Below are positions 9,091 to 18,775 of a stretch of 64,000 nucleotides of DNA, one piece after another. Within the stretch, counting starts at the first letter, position 1, and each line of letters opens with the position of its first letter. The notes under the pieces are model-generated. The model did no database searches. It worked only from the letters and a program-made list of their open reading frames with translations, and was not told the DNA's origin. Source of the stretch: Ahniella affigens (GTDB lineage: Bacteria; Pseudomonadota; Gammaproteobacteria; Xanthomonadales; Ahniellaceae); assembly GCF_003015185.1 (NCBI RefSeq), contig NZ_CP027860.1:4991001-5055000 (forward strand). The letters run 5' to 3'. Made by a program: the position numbers and the translations under genes.

Positions 9091-9228
9091 CACCCCGGAT
9101 CAAGTCCGGGGTGACGAATCGCGAGAGTGTCCGTCGAGGCAAAGTCGTTGCGTCAGACGCTAGAAAGGGTCGGTTCCCCAAGGAGTTCCAATCCACCTCT
9201 CGTCACCCCCGGACTTGATCCGGGGTGG
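9091..9228. repeat. inverted pair of REP-like hairpins
   Basis: CACCCCGGATCAAGTCCGGGGTG (9091-9113; a near-perfect palindrome) and the reverse-oriented copy at 9204-9228 share the flanks AAACC...TGACGA in mirror order. The same inverted pair recurs at 29261-29446. Two REP units in opposite orientation are the layout of REPIN/BIME elements. No RAYT transposase is in the window. Confidence 0.7.
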
Positions 9229-9320
9229 GTTTCAGGCTCGCGACAAACTGACCCATCATTTGCGCTCATCATCGATTCCGAACCCGATCGGCTAGGTCGC
9301 TCGAACCAGTCCTTTGTTGT

Positions 9321-9490
9321 TTTCACACAGTCTGTTTCGTCGGGATGACGAGTTGGGATAGCGCCGCAAACTCCAATCGTTTTCACACAGTCTGGAAAGT
9401 CGGGATGACGGCAATGAGGTTGCGTCGCAAACTCCAGCTGTTTCACACAGCCTGCTTCGCAGGCATGACGGTGTGTGTGCCACAACGGTT
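9321..9490. repeat. 60-bp tandem repeat, about three units
   Basis: TTTCACACAG starts at 9321, 9381 and 9441, exactly 60 bases apart, each followed 20 bases later by the block (C/A)GG(G/C)ATGACG. The first two spacers end in GC(G)CCGCAAACTCCA-type sequence before the next unit. Units diverge in the middle, so this is an old or decaying array rather than a recent slippage product. Confidence 0.7.
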
Positions 9491-9789
9491 CGCTGTCGAA
9501 ATGGCAGGTGACGGGTGGCATACCCGTTGGGGTACTCGTCGTTTACGCCACGACTCACCGCCCGTTCGGTGCGCTCAGAAAGCCTGCATCCCGGCAGCCC
9601 GAAGCGCCAGGTCGCGATGCCTGCCGCCGCTCATGGCACCCCTGTCAGATTTCGCAGTAGGACCCGCCCTGGAAGTGTGCTACCAATGGCACATCGCAAA
9701 CTCCAGTCTGGGGCGGGTTGCCAGCGGGTGCGCGACGGGGAAGAAACGACCGCTTGGGGTCTGGACGCTGGTTGAACGGGGTTGCTCAC

Positions 9790-12700
9790 ATGAATAACCG
9801 TCGACGTTTTTTCAGTAGGTTGGCGTTACTGCATCGACCGTTGTTGGTGTTTTCGTTACTGCTCGGATGGTTGACGGCGGGGATTGCCGCCGAATCGGTG
9901 CCCGCAAACACGGTGCATGCCGACGTCGTGGCGCTGAATCAGCCGTGGTGGTTCAACCGGCTCGGCGCATCCCAACCCAACGGCATGATGTTCGCGCTGA
10001 AGCGCGATGTGGTGCCGCAGGATGCTGATAGCGACGTGCTGATGCCGGGTAGCGTCACGCTGCGCCCGGACAAGCGGCCACGGCCCATTGTGCTGCGCGT
10101 GAACGTGGGTCAGTACCTCGAAATCACATTCACGAACTTGCTCGCCAATTTGCCCAGCAACTCGGCAGGCGTGCATATTGCCGGACTGGAGCTCTCTGAA
10201 GTCACCGACGACCAGGGCAATCTGGTTCAGGCCGGAATCGATAGCGACGCCACGTGGGTGGGCAAAAACAAGAACGCGTTCGCCGCACCCGGCAAGACGT
10301 TCACCTACAAATATTTTGCGAAGACCGAAGGCACGTATCTGCTGTACAGCGCAGCGGGCGACTGGAACGGCCAGCTGGCGGCCGGACTGTTTGGCGCCGC
10401 GGTGGTGGAGCCGCAGAATGCCGAGTGGTATCGCAGCCAGGTAACGAACGAAGACCTCGCACTCGCCGCCCATACGGTCGCGGCTGGCAGCAGTTCGGAC
10501 GAACTCATGGTGCCGGCGCGGCCCGAGATGTCGCTGCAGCGACAGATTTCGGCCAAGGGCAAGGCGCGCCAGATCACGCTTGATGGCGTCAAGGAAGCGC
10601 TCTGGAGTTTTGTCGAAGTGGAGGCCGACCGCCAAACCGTGCACAAGCAGGACGTCATTGTCCGCGATGGTCATGTGTTCGCCGCCGATGGCCGACCGTT
10701 GGTGGACTACGACGCGGTATTTCCGCCGGGCCACGCGCGTGCCGGGCAGCCGATCCTGCGAATGACTCAGCCCCGATCGGATGGCAGTGTTGAACTCATC
10801 TATTCCGACCTCGCGGCGATCATTACGGGGCCCGGTGGCGGCGCGTTTCCGTTCACCGAAAACGGACCGGGGTTCTACGCGAACCCCACCTATCCGAGTC
10901 GCCGCCAGCCGTTTCGCGAATTCGCGATCATGTATCACGAAATCTTTGCCGCGCAGCAGGCGTTTCCGCAATTCAATCCGCCGAGCCCACTGAGTGGCGT
11001 ATTGGGCGCCGGCGGTGACGCGTTCGCAATCAACTATGGCGCGGCCGGGATTGGTGCCGAAGTCCTGGCGAGTCGTCTGGGCGTCGGCCCGATGGGCGGC
11101 AAACAATCGGTCGATCTGAAATTCGAGGAGTTCTTCCTGAGTTCGTGGTCGAACGGCGATCCGGCGATGGTGGTGGACGTGCCCGCGAATGCGGTGGCGG
11201 CACTGAACACGGGCGGTGACGAGCCGCCCACGCCATCGCCCGTGCCCGCGACGACGTCGCCAACGGCGCCCGGCCAACGCGCCACCAAGGCGTTCTATCC
11301 GGATGATCCGTCCAACGTCTATCACAGCTACATGCGCGATCACGTCACCATGCGCCTCTTGCACACAGGCCAAGGCATTACGCATGTGCATCACCTGCAT
11401 GCCCATCAGTGGCTGCGCACGCCAAACAGCGACGACTCGCATTATCTCGACAGCCAGATGATTGCGCCGGGCTCCACCTATACGCTGGAGATGGTTTACA
11501 ACGGCAGCGGCAATCGCAACGAAACCGCTGGCGATGCCATCTTCCATTGCCACTTCTATCCGCACTTCGCCGCCGGTATGTGGGCACTGTGGCGGGTCCA
11601 CGATGTGTTCGAGGCCGGCACCAAATTGGACGCGAACGGGATACCGCTACCCGGCTGGAATCGCGCGTTACCCGATGGCGAGATCGTCGCAGGCACGCCC
11701 ATCCCGGCCGTCGTGCCCCTGCCCTCGTTGGCAATGGCCCCGGCGCCCGCCCCGATACAACTGATTGATCAAGGCACGCGGGTCGAAGTGGCCGCCGAGA
11801 GCACCTCGACCACGGGCGAGCCGGTCTACGACAACCCGGGTTTCCCGTTCTTTGTGCCCGGCATTGCCGGTCATCGGGCGCCGCATCCGCCGCTCGATTT
11901 TGCGTGGGAGGAGGACCGAGTCGGCGAACCCAAACTTGATGCCGACGGCAAGAAGACGTATCTGGACGGCGGTCTACCCAGACATCAGGTGCTGGATGGC
12001 ACCATTGTTCGGGAGCTGCACACCCGCTGGGATTTCAGCAAGGATTTCATTGCCTATGACGAACACGAGACACCGATCGCCGGCGGCTTGGTCGCATTTG
12101 AGCTGCCCGAGGACGGGACCGCGGTTGAGAAGGCAGCCATGGCGGCCCACGCGACGCGGACGCATGCTTCGCTGCTGCCGAATGGCGACCCGGGCAATTT
12201 CACGCTGAATGGCTTGCCGCCAGCGCCGGGCGCGCCGTTTGCCGACCCAAGCGTCGATGACAATGGCAATGGTCAGGTCAACACGCGTCGCTATCAGGGC
12301 GCCGCGATTCAGACCGATGTGGCACTAACCAAACAGGGCTGGCATTTTCCGCAACAGCGCATGCTGTCGCTCTGGCAGGACGTCGCCCCCACCTTGAAGG
12401 GCGAACGCGCGCCGCAACCGTTGTTCTTCCGCGCCAACACCGGCGAGACCATCGAGTTTTGGCACACGAACCTGGTGCCCGACTACTACGACCTGGATGA
12501 TTTCCAGGTCCGCACACCGACCGACATCATCGGTCAGCACATTCATCTGGTGAAGTTTGATGTGCTGGCGTCTGATGGCGCTGGCAATGGTTGGAACTAC
12601 GAGGACGGCACGTTCAGCCCGGATGAGGTGCGCGGTCGGATTGATGCGCTGAATCTGATGGGCGGTATTTACGACTTCGACCCGAAGACGCAATTCCAGG

Positions 12701-15700
12701 GCAAAAATCAACGCAAGCTCAAAGCCAAGCCGGCGCCGCCGGTGTTTGGCGAGGCACCGGTCGGCCAAAACTGGGCAGGCGCGCAAACCACGATTCAACG
12801 TTGGGATACCGACCCGGTGGAGAACAACCAGGGCGAAGATCGCACGCTGCGCACCGTGTTCACGCACGACCACTTTGGTCCTTCGACGCATCAGCAAGCG
12901 GGGCTCTACGGCGGGTTGCTGGTTGAGCCGCAAGGCTCGAAGTGGTACGACCCGATCGCCGGCGGCTTGTTGTACGACACGAGCAAGCGCAGCGATGGCG
13001 GCCCGACGAGTTGGCAGGCCAACATCATCACCGCGAACCCGGCGGACAGCTATCGCGAGTTCGCGTTGGAGTTTGGTGATTTTCAGCTGGCCTATACCGC
13101 GGGCAGTCCGTCGAAGCGCGGCGTGCCGAAATCGGCATTGTTCACGTCGGTCTTCAATCCGCCGCCAATGGTCGGCCCTGTGCCCGAGGCGACCAAGGAC
13201 TTGTTTGCCGCGAACGGTGTAGTACTCGCAACCGACGCGAGCATCGTGGCCGATGGCATTGACTTTCTGGTCTTGAGCAACACCGCGCCTGGCGTCGACA
13301 ATCACTACAAGCTGCGCGCCGCAGCGCAGTCTCCTGCCGGCACGTACCAGGTATTCCCGCAGAACCTTGCGCCGGGCTGGTCGGCGCCTGAATTTGCGAC
13401 CGCGCCGGCACCAACGCAGGCTTTGAATCAGGGCGCCGGTGCACCGTATCCGACCTTGATCAGCACGCCACCCTCACCGGGGACGTTCTCGCTGAACTAT
13501 CGTGCGGAGCCGATTCCGGCTCGTGTCTGGAATCCGATCCGACAGATTCCAGCGAGCGGCAATGCGGGCGACTTGTCGTACGCGTACGCGTCGATCCCGC
13601 GTACCGATCCGCTGTTGAACGTGCAGCCGGTGCCAAGATCGCCAATTAATCCGGCCGACCCAGGCGGCTTCTTCTATCCCGCCAACATCAACCCGACAAT
13701 AAATGGCCAGCCGGTCACACCGGTCGTTGACAACGCCAGCGTGCAACCGACCGACCCGTTCACACCGATACTCCGCGCGTATGCTGGCGACAAGGTGCAG
13801 ATCCGCACGCTGGTTGGTGCGCACCACAATCCGCACTTCTTTTCGGTCGATGGCGTGAAGTGGCTGTACGAGCCCGATTCGAGCAACACGGGTTTCCGCA
13901 ACAACCAGCCAATGGGCATTTCCGAGCACTACGAGATGCTGTTTGAGTTGCCGACCGGCACGGGGCCAACCGACAAGCCGTTTGCCGATCACCTGTACAA
14001 CGCGAGCGCCGGCACCGATGGCATCACCAATGGCATGTGGGGGCTGATGCGTTCGTACAAACAGCCAGTGGCGACACTCGTGCCGCTGCCGAACAACCAG
14101 CCACCCGCGCGCCCGGTGGTCAGCCGGATTCAACCACCGCAGAATGCCAAGATTCGCCGGTTCAGAGTCGTCGCGACCACCGCCAAACAGGCGTTGAAGG
14201 GCCCGCTGATTTACAACAGTCGCGGGCAGTCGGGGGTGCCGGCACCGGCCCCGACGATTCAAGACCCCGACGCGTTAATGTATGTCCGCGCCGAAGATCT
14301 GACCTCGCCTGATGCGCGTGGCACGCTTAAGTCAGGCGTGCCCATCGAGCCGCTGATTCTGCGCGCTGCTGCGGGCGAGTGGATCGAGCTGACGCTGATC
14401 AATGCGATCCGGCCCGATGCCCTGCCCGGCTTCTTCACCGCGGGCAACGCCGCGTTGCCGCCGTATGGCGAGAGCAACTTCTTTGCGATTCCCGCGCAGC
14501 CAGGCGGCAATTTTGTCATCACGCCCGACGTCATCGCCGCGTTCAAGAAAGCGGGTTACACGCTGCTGCCGAATGCAACGGTAACGAATGCCACCGCTGC
14601 GAATGGCTACACGAGTTGGGCGATCACACCGCCGAACGGCACCGTTGGTCCCGGCAATATGGATTATGCGTTGACGCTCGATGTGGACCGCATTCTGGTT
14701 AGCCCGACGGTCATGCTGAATCCGTCCACCCGAGTCGGTTTGAATCCGCAGGTGGTCGGCTATGACATCACCCGCGGCGATGGCCTGAACGTTGGCTTCA
14801 ACCAATCGGTGACCGTGGCGCCAGGCCAAACTTCGGCACCGATTTACTGGTACGCCGGCACGCTGGACTATGATCGGAACGGCGGCATCAAGGCCACGCC
14901 GGTCGAACTCGGTGCGATCAACCTGAATCCGTCCGACCCACTGTTGCAGCATACGCAAGGCATGGTCGGGGCGCTGATCATTGAGCCTGAGGGTTCCACT
15001 TGGGTCGAAGATCGTGACATGCGCGCGGCCGCAACCGTTACCAAGGCCGACCGCACCACGTTCCGCGACTTCGTCATGATCTCGCAGGATGATCTGAGCC
15101 TGAGCTATGGCAACGCGACGACCTCCCACGCGGTGAACTATCGCACCGAACCGATGGCGTATCGGTTCCCGACACCGATTGCACCGACCACCGACGTGAA
15201 GGCCGCCACCGCGAACGTGCTGGTTGGCGGCGTCGATCCGCAAACGCCGATTTATCGCGCCAAGGCCGGCAGCGAAGTCCGCTTCCGCATGCTGCACCCG
15301 GCGAGCGGCAATGGGGTGGATGGCGAGACGTTGGCGATCAGTGGCCATGCGTTCCAGGAAGAACCGTACACCAACGACAGTCGCACGATCGGCTTCAATC
15401 CATTGTCGCAATGGTTTGGGACGCGCGGCGGGCACGGCGCGCGGGATCGCTTTGAAGTGGTCATTGCCAGTGCGGGTGGCGAGCACCAGGTACCGGGCGA
15501 CTACCTCTATCGATCGTTGCAATCGCTCGGCGGCAATGATTTCGTCGCGGGCAAATGGGGCATCTTCCGGGTCGAAGGTCCGACGACGTCGCAGCTTGCT
15601 GAAGCGGCAGCAGTAATCGAGAGCGTGGTGGCGCCGATGGCTGTGCCGGTCGAAGCGCCAGCGGAAACACCGGTTGCGAAACGCTTCCGGAACGCTGACA

Positions 15701-15774
15701 AGACGTTGAAGCAACGCATGGCCGACATGGCGGCTGCGGCGGCAGAGGCCGAGTCCGGCGAGGAGCAGAAGTAG
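9790..15774 (+). CDS. giant MnxG/MofA-like multicopper oxidase, exported
   Basis: 1994 residues with a signal peptide (cleaved near GIAAES). It is built of repeated cupredoxin domains, far longer than laccases (~500) and similar in size to large bacterial Mn(II) oxidases of the MnxG/MofA group. Copper motifs: HVHHLHAH at residues 532-539 and HCH...H...M at 586-597 (HCHFYPHFAAGMW; type 1/2/3 ligands), then HIH at 917-919 and HDHFGPSTHQQ at 1026-1036. The first and last domains keep the fold-like ends (for example GLFGAAVVEP) but lack most ligands. Start ATG follows GGGG. It is the first gene of a four-gene cassette. Mn(II) oxidation is inference from family; another metal or organic substrate is possible. 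Confidence 0.88.
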   Translation: MNNRRRFFSRLALLHRPLLVFSLLLGWLTAGIAAESVPANTVHADVVALNQPWWFNRLGASQPNGMMFALKRDVVPQDADSDVLMPGSVTLRPDKRPRPIVLRVNVGQYLEITFTNLLANLPSNSAGVHIAGLELSEVTDDQGNLVQAGIDSDATWVGKNKNAFAAPGKTFTYKYFAKTEGTYLLYSAAGDWNGQLAAGLFGAAVVEPQNAEWYRSQVTNEDLALAAHTVAAGSSSDELMVPARPEMSLQRQISAKGKARQITLDGVKEALWSFVEVEADRQTVHKQDVIVRDGHVFAADGRPLVDYDAVFPPGHARAGQPILRMTQPRSDGSVELIYSDLAAIITGPGGGAFPFTENGPGFYANPTYPSRRQPFREFAIMYHEIFAAQQAFPQFNPPSPLSGVLGAGGDAFAINYGAAGIGAEVLASRLGVGPMGGKQSVDLKFEEFFLSSWSNGDPAMVVDVPANAVAALNTGGDEPPTPSPVPATTSPTAPGQRATKAFYPDDPSNVYHSYMRDHVTMRLLHTGQGITHVHHLHAHQWLRTPNSDDSHYLDSQMIAPGSTYTLEMVYNGSGNRNETAGDAIFHCHFYPHFAAGMWALWRVHDVFEAGTKLDANGIPLPGWNRALPDGEIVAGTPIPAVVPLPSLAMAPAPAPIQLIDQGTRVEVAAESTSTTGEPVYDNPGFPFFVPGIAGHRAPHPPLDFAWEEDRVGEPKLDADGKKTYLDGGLPRHQVLDGTIVRELHTRWDFSKDFIAYDEHETPIAGGLVAFELPEDGTAVEKAAMAAHATRTHASLLPNGDPGNFTLNGLPPAPGAPFADPSVDDNGNGQVNTRRYQGAAIQTDVALTKQGWHFPQQRMLSLWQDVAPTLKGERAPQPLFFRANTGETIEFWHTNLVPDYYDLDDFQVRTPTDIIGQHIHLVKFDVLASDGAGNGWNYEDGTFSPDEVRGRIDALNLMGGIYDFDPKTQFQGKNQRKLKAKPAPPVFGEAPVGQNWAGAQTTIQRWDTDPVENNQGEDRTLRTVFTHDHFGPSTHQQAGLYGGLLVEPQGSKWYDPIAGGLLYDTSKRSDGGPTSWQANIITANPADSYREFALEFGDFQLAYTAGSPSKRGVPKSALFTSVFNPPPMVGPVPEATKDLFAANGVVLATDASIVADGIDFLVLSNTAPGVDNHYKLRAAAQSPAGTYQVFPQNLAPGWSAPEFATAPAPTQALNQGAGAPYPTLISTPPSPGTFSLNYRAEPIPARVWNPIRQIPASGNAGDLSYAYASIPRTDPLLNVQPVPRSPINPADPGGFFYPANINPTINGQPVTPVVDNASVQPTDPFTPILRAYAGDKVQIRTLVGAHHNPHFFSVDGVKWLYEPDSSNTGFRNNQPMGISEHYEMLFELPTGTGPTDKPFADHLYNASAGTDGITNGMWGLMRSYKQPVATLVPLPNNQPPARPVVSRIQPPQNAKIRRFRVVATTAKQALKGPLIYNSRGQSGVPAPAPTIQDPDALMYVRAEDLTSPDARGTLKSGVPIEPLILRAAAGEWIELTLINAIRPDALPGFFTAGNAALPPYGESNFFAIPAQPGGNFVITPDVIAAFKKAGYTLLPNATVTNATAANGYTSWAITPPNGTVGPGNMDYALTLDVDRILVSPTVMLNPSTRVGLNPQVVGYDITRGDGLNVGFNQSVTVAPGQTSAPIYWYAGTLDYDRNGGIKATPVELGAINLNPSDPLLQHTQGMVGALIIEPEGSTWVEDRDMRAAATVTKADRTTFRDFVMISQDDLSLSYGNATTSHAVNYRTEPMAYRFPTPIAPTTDVKAATANVLVGGVDPQTPIYRAKAGSEVRFRMLHPASGNGVDGETLAISGHAFQEEPYTNDSRTIGFNPLSQWFGTRGGHGARDRFEVVIASAGGEHQVPGDYLYRSLQSLGGNDFVAGKWGIFRVEGPTTSQLAEAAAVIESVVAPMAVPVEAPAETPVAKRFRNADKTLKQRMADMAAAAAEAESGEEQK

Positions 15775-15776
15775 GC

Positions 15777-17714
15777 ATGGTGCGACCGTGGGTACCGGAC
15801 CGCTTGCGCTGGGTCATCCAAACGGCGTTGCTGGCTTTGGCCGGCAGCGCCGTCACGGGTCTGGTGGCCGCAGACTCCGCCGATGTGAGCACGGAGCGTG
15901 ATGGCGTTGCCGTGGCGCTGACGATCGAGCCGGCGTCATCGTCTGACGGCACGTTGATCGAACACGCCACGGCCCGCGTCCGCTTCAGCATTACTGACAC
16001 CACGAGCGGCAAGCCCGTCACCGGCTTGCATCCGGCGGCCTGGTTGAGTCGGCGCACCCAGCATCCCGGACAAATCGGCCCGCGCACGACCGCCGAGAAG
16101 ATTCAGGAGTTACTCGGCGGCAGCATTTTTTCCCGAGCGGATGTCGACCTCAACACGTTCCGGGTGCTGACGCTGAATGACGACGCGACGATCAGCGTCG
16201 TTGATCCCTTGTTTGGGTTTGGCGGCACCAAGCTACTCGCTCTGGTCGCGTTGCCGGGGGTGGGCAGCGATTGGGTGCTGGGGCCGGATGGTCGGCAGTT
16301 GTATGTCACGTCTCCCGAGGCCGGCAAGCTCAGTGTCGCCGATACGTCGACCTGGTCCGTCTCGGCTACGGTGTCGCCTTGCGCACACCCAGGGCGGCTG
16401 GCGCTGCAACCAGACGGGCATTATCTGTGGGTGGGTTGTGCTGACGCCAAGGCAGATCCTGAGGCGGGCGCCTCGGGTGTTGTGGTGGTGAACGCCGAAC
16501 AACCGAACGTCAGCACCCGGATCGCGACAGGACGTGGCGAGCACGATCTGGCGTTTGCCCACGACAGCCGCTGGGCGTTTGTCAGCAATGCGACCGACGG
16601 CACGTTATCTGTCATCGATGTGCATACGCTGACGCCCCGAGCGACCCTGAAACTCGACGGTCATCCGACCCGTCTCGCGTACTCGGCACTCAGTGACTCG
16701 GTGTACGCGGTGGATGCAGTGAGCGGCACGCTGACCGCGGTCGATGCCCGGAGCCACGAGATCGTCGCGCGCATCGACGCTGAAGTTGGGATCGCGCAAC
16801 TGCGATTTGCGCCGGGTGATCGCTATGGCGTGATGACCGTTCCCGGCAAGAATCTGGTGCTGATTCTCGACGCCGTCGTCAACCGCATCGTGCAACGCGC
16901 ACACATTGACGATCGACCTGAGCAGATCGCGTTTTCGGGCGACATGGCCTTTGTCCGACGGCAAGGCACGGCGAGCGTCGGCATGATTCCCCTGAAGGAA
17001 GTCGGTCGGGACGGCCAGCCGTTACCGGTGGCCGAGTTCACAGGCGGCGACAGCCCGTTTGGTCGGCGCAGCGCCTTGGCAGACAGCATGATCGCCGCCC
17101 CCGGCGAGAGTGCCGTCATTGTGGCGAATCCCAAGGACAAGGCGGTCTATTTCTATATGCAAGGCATGGCGGCGCCGATGGGGACGTTCGGAAACTACGA
17201 TCGCGAACCACGCGCCGTACTGGTACTCGACCGCAGCTTGCGCGAAGTCGCTCCTGGCGCCTACGAAACCAGTACCGTGTTGCCGCCCGCGGATGACTAT
17301 GACGTGCTGTTTTTCTTGTCCGCACCGCGCATCGTGCACGCATTTCAGACGCGGATCGCGGCCGATCCGGTCCGTCCGGCGACACCCCATAACGCAAGCG
17401 TGCAGCTAGTGGCCCTAACGCGACCGCAACTGGTTGCCGGCCAACCGGCGCAACTGCGGTTTCGACTCAGCGGGATCGCGGCTCAGACGACGGCGCCAGT
17501 AGCGCCCGCTGACTTGTTCGTACGCGCCATTCTCGCACCGGGAACCTGGCATCAACAGAAGGCGGCGAAGCCACTCGACGACGGCACCATCGCATTCGAG
17601 TTCACGCCGCCGCGTGCTGGCCTGTACTACTTCCACGCCACCTCCGCATCGCTCGACCAGACGCTGTCGAGCGCGCCGTGCCTGGTCTTGCACATTACCG
17701 AGCCGACCCAATGA
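15777..17714 (+). CDS. exported YVTN-type beta-propeller protein
   Basis: 645 residues, two bases after the oxidase stop, with a signal peptide ending near GLVAADS. An N-terminal ~110-residue domain precedes a beta-propeller, with blades such as DGRQLYVTSPEAGKLSVADT and RWAFVSNATDGTLSVIDVHT (YncE/cytochrome d1-like repeats, ~40 residues each, roughly residues 130-430). A C-terminal Ig-like domain of about 90 residues follows. No heme motif is present, so despite the d1-like fold it is probably not a cytochrome. Likely role: a periplasmic scaffold or partner for the oxidase. The specific function is unknown. Confidence 0.75.
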   Translation: MVRPWVPDRLRWVIQTALLALAGSAVTGLVAADSADVSTERDGVAVALTIEPASSSDGTLIEHATARVRFSITDTTSGKPVTGLHPAAWLSRRTQHPGQIGPRTTAEKIQELLGGSIFSRADVDLNTFRVLTLNDDATISVVDPLFGFGGTKLLALVALPGVGSDWVLGPDGRQLYVTSPEAGKLSVADTSTWSVSATVSPCAHPGRLALQPDGHYLWVGCADAKADPEAGASGVVVVNAEQPNVSTRIATGRGEHDLAFAHDSRWAFVSNATDGTLSVIDVHTLTPRATLKLDGHPTRLAYSALSDSVYAVDAVSGTLTAVDARSHEIVARIDAEVGIAQLRFAPGDRYGVMTVPGKNLVLILDAVVNRIVQRAHIDDRPEQIAFSGDMAFVRRQGTASVGMIPLKEVGRDGQPLPVAEFTGGDSPFGRRSALADSMIAAPGESAVIVANPKDKAVYFYMQGMAAPMGTFGNYDREPRAVLVLDRSLREVAPGAYETSTVLPPADDYDVLFFLSAPRIVHAFQTRIAADPVRPATPHNASVQLVALTRPQLVAGQPAQLRFRLSGIAAQTTAPVAPADLFVRAILAPGTWHQQKAAKPLDDGTIAFEFTPPRAGLYYFHATSASLDQTLSSAPCLVLHITEPTQ

Positions 17715-18775
17715 TGATCTCAATCCGATTCCTGCGCGCGCTGGCTTGTGTTCCATTGTGGCTGGCTGCGAGTGCCGCGTTGGCCGTTGCGAGCCCGGAG
17801 ACCGAAGCGGTTCGCGAGCCGATTCCGGACATCTTGGTGCAGGACCAATCGGGGCAGACGCTGAATTTTTACAGCGATCTCGTGCAAGGCCATCGTGTTG
17901 CGCTGAACTTCATTTTTACGAGCTGCAAGGCGATCTGCCCGCAGCTTGGCGCGAGTTCGGCGGCGCTGTCGCGTGAGCTCGCGAAAAGCGGCGAGTCGAA
18001 CTACCGGGTGATTTCGATCAGCATCGACCCCGAAACCGACACGCCTGAGCGACTTCAAACGTGGCGGTCCCATTTCGGCGATGCCCCAGGTTGGACGCTC
18101 GTGACCGGCAAGCCACGTGATATCGAATCGCTGCAGCGCGTACTCCAGGTGTACTCCGCCGACAAGAACCTGCATAGCGGCGCGTTCTTGCTCGGCAATG
18201 CCAGGGGCGATGTCTGGAAGCGCGTGGCGGGCGATACGCCGCCGGCGCGTTTGGCAATCGCGTTGAACGAACTGGACCAAGCGCCATCTGCCGCAGCCCA
18301 GTATTTCCCGGATGTGACTTTGCGCGATCAGAACGGCGAGCCCCACCGCTTTTACAGCGACCTGATCAAGGGGCGAATCGTCGTCATCAACACGTTCTTT
18401 GCCGACTGCGGCGCGGTCTGCCCGATCACGATGCAGCGACTCGCGGCGATTCAGAAGCGTTTCCCCGAACGTCTCGGCCAAGATGTCTTTTTGTATTCCA
18501 TTACAGTCGATCCGGTGGGCGATACGCCGGAAAAGCTCAACGACTATGCGCGCCGACACGGCGCCGGGACGGGCTGGAAGTTCTTGACCGGCGACCCAAG
18601 CGACGTTGCTTCGGTGCTGAAGAAGCTCGGCCAGTTTGTCGACGACCGCGATGCGCATTCCACCCTGTTTTTGATTGGCAATGATCCGACCGGGCTCTGG
18701 AAGAAGGCGAATGGATTGGCGTCAGCCGAGGAGATCGGCGACGTGGTCGCCAGCGTTGTGGATGATGGTCGCTGA
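17711..18775 (+). CDS. tandem SCO-domain copper chaperone / thiol protein
   Basis: 354 residues, overlapping the propeller gene by ATGA. After the signal peptide there are two full SCO1/SenC thioredoxin-like domains. Domain 1 has C72-KAI-C76 and His155 (NLHSGAF); domain 2 has C233-GAV-C237 and His316 (DAHSTLF). The Asp-Pro...Asp-Thr-Pro loops (IDPETDTPE, VDPVGDTPE) are also kept in both. SCO proteins deliver copper to copper-oxidase centres or keep cysteines reduced. Here the neighbour is a multi-copper oxidase, so delivery to that enzyme is the natural inference. Two intact copies on one chain are unusual; normal SCO proteins have one (~200 residues). Confidence 0.85.
   Translation: MMISIRFLRALACVPLWLAASAALAVASPETEAVREPIPDILVQDQSGQTLNFYSDLVQGHRVALNFIFTSCKAICPQLGASSAALSRELAKSGESNYRVISISIDPETDTPERLQTWRSHFGDAPGWTLVTGKPRDIESLQRVLQVYSADKNLHSGAFLLGNARGDVWKRVAGDTPPARLAIALNELDQAPSAAAQYFPDVTLRDQNGEPHRFYSDLIKGRIVVINTFFADCGAVCPITMQRLAAIQKRFPERLGQDVFLYSITVDPVGDTPEKLNDYARRHGAGTGWKFLTGDPSDVASVLKKLGQFVDDRDAHSTLFLIGNDPTGLWKKANGLASAEEIGDVVASVVDDGR

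Larger units (their letters stand above)
9041..9789. other. repeat-rich intergenic region
   Basis: Holds two inverted copies of a REP-like hairpin (9091-9113, 9204-9228), a 60-bp tandem repeat (9321-9490), and a leftover of that unit's core (CGCAAACTCCAGTCTGG, starting near 9693). No gene was recognised. The last ~100 bases must carry the promoter of the oxidase operon, but I could not pick convincing -35/-10 boxes. Confidence 0.6.

Noticed and set aside
9321-9490. CRISPR array
   Set aside because: The units are 60 bases long with diverging sequence, no constant repeat/variable spacer layout, and no cas genes nearby.
9856-11601. Long leftward frames opposite the multicopper oxidase (also near 14332-15714)
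   Set aside because: They are antisense shadows with Arg/His-rich, domain-free translations.
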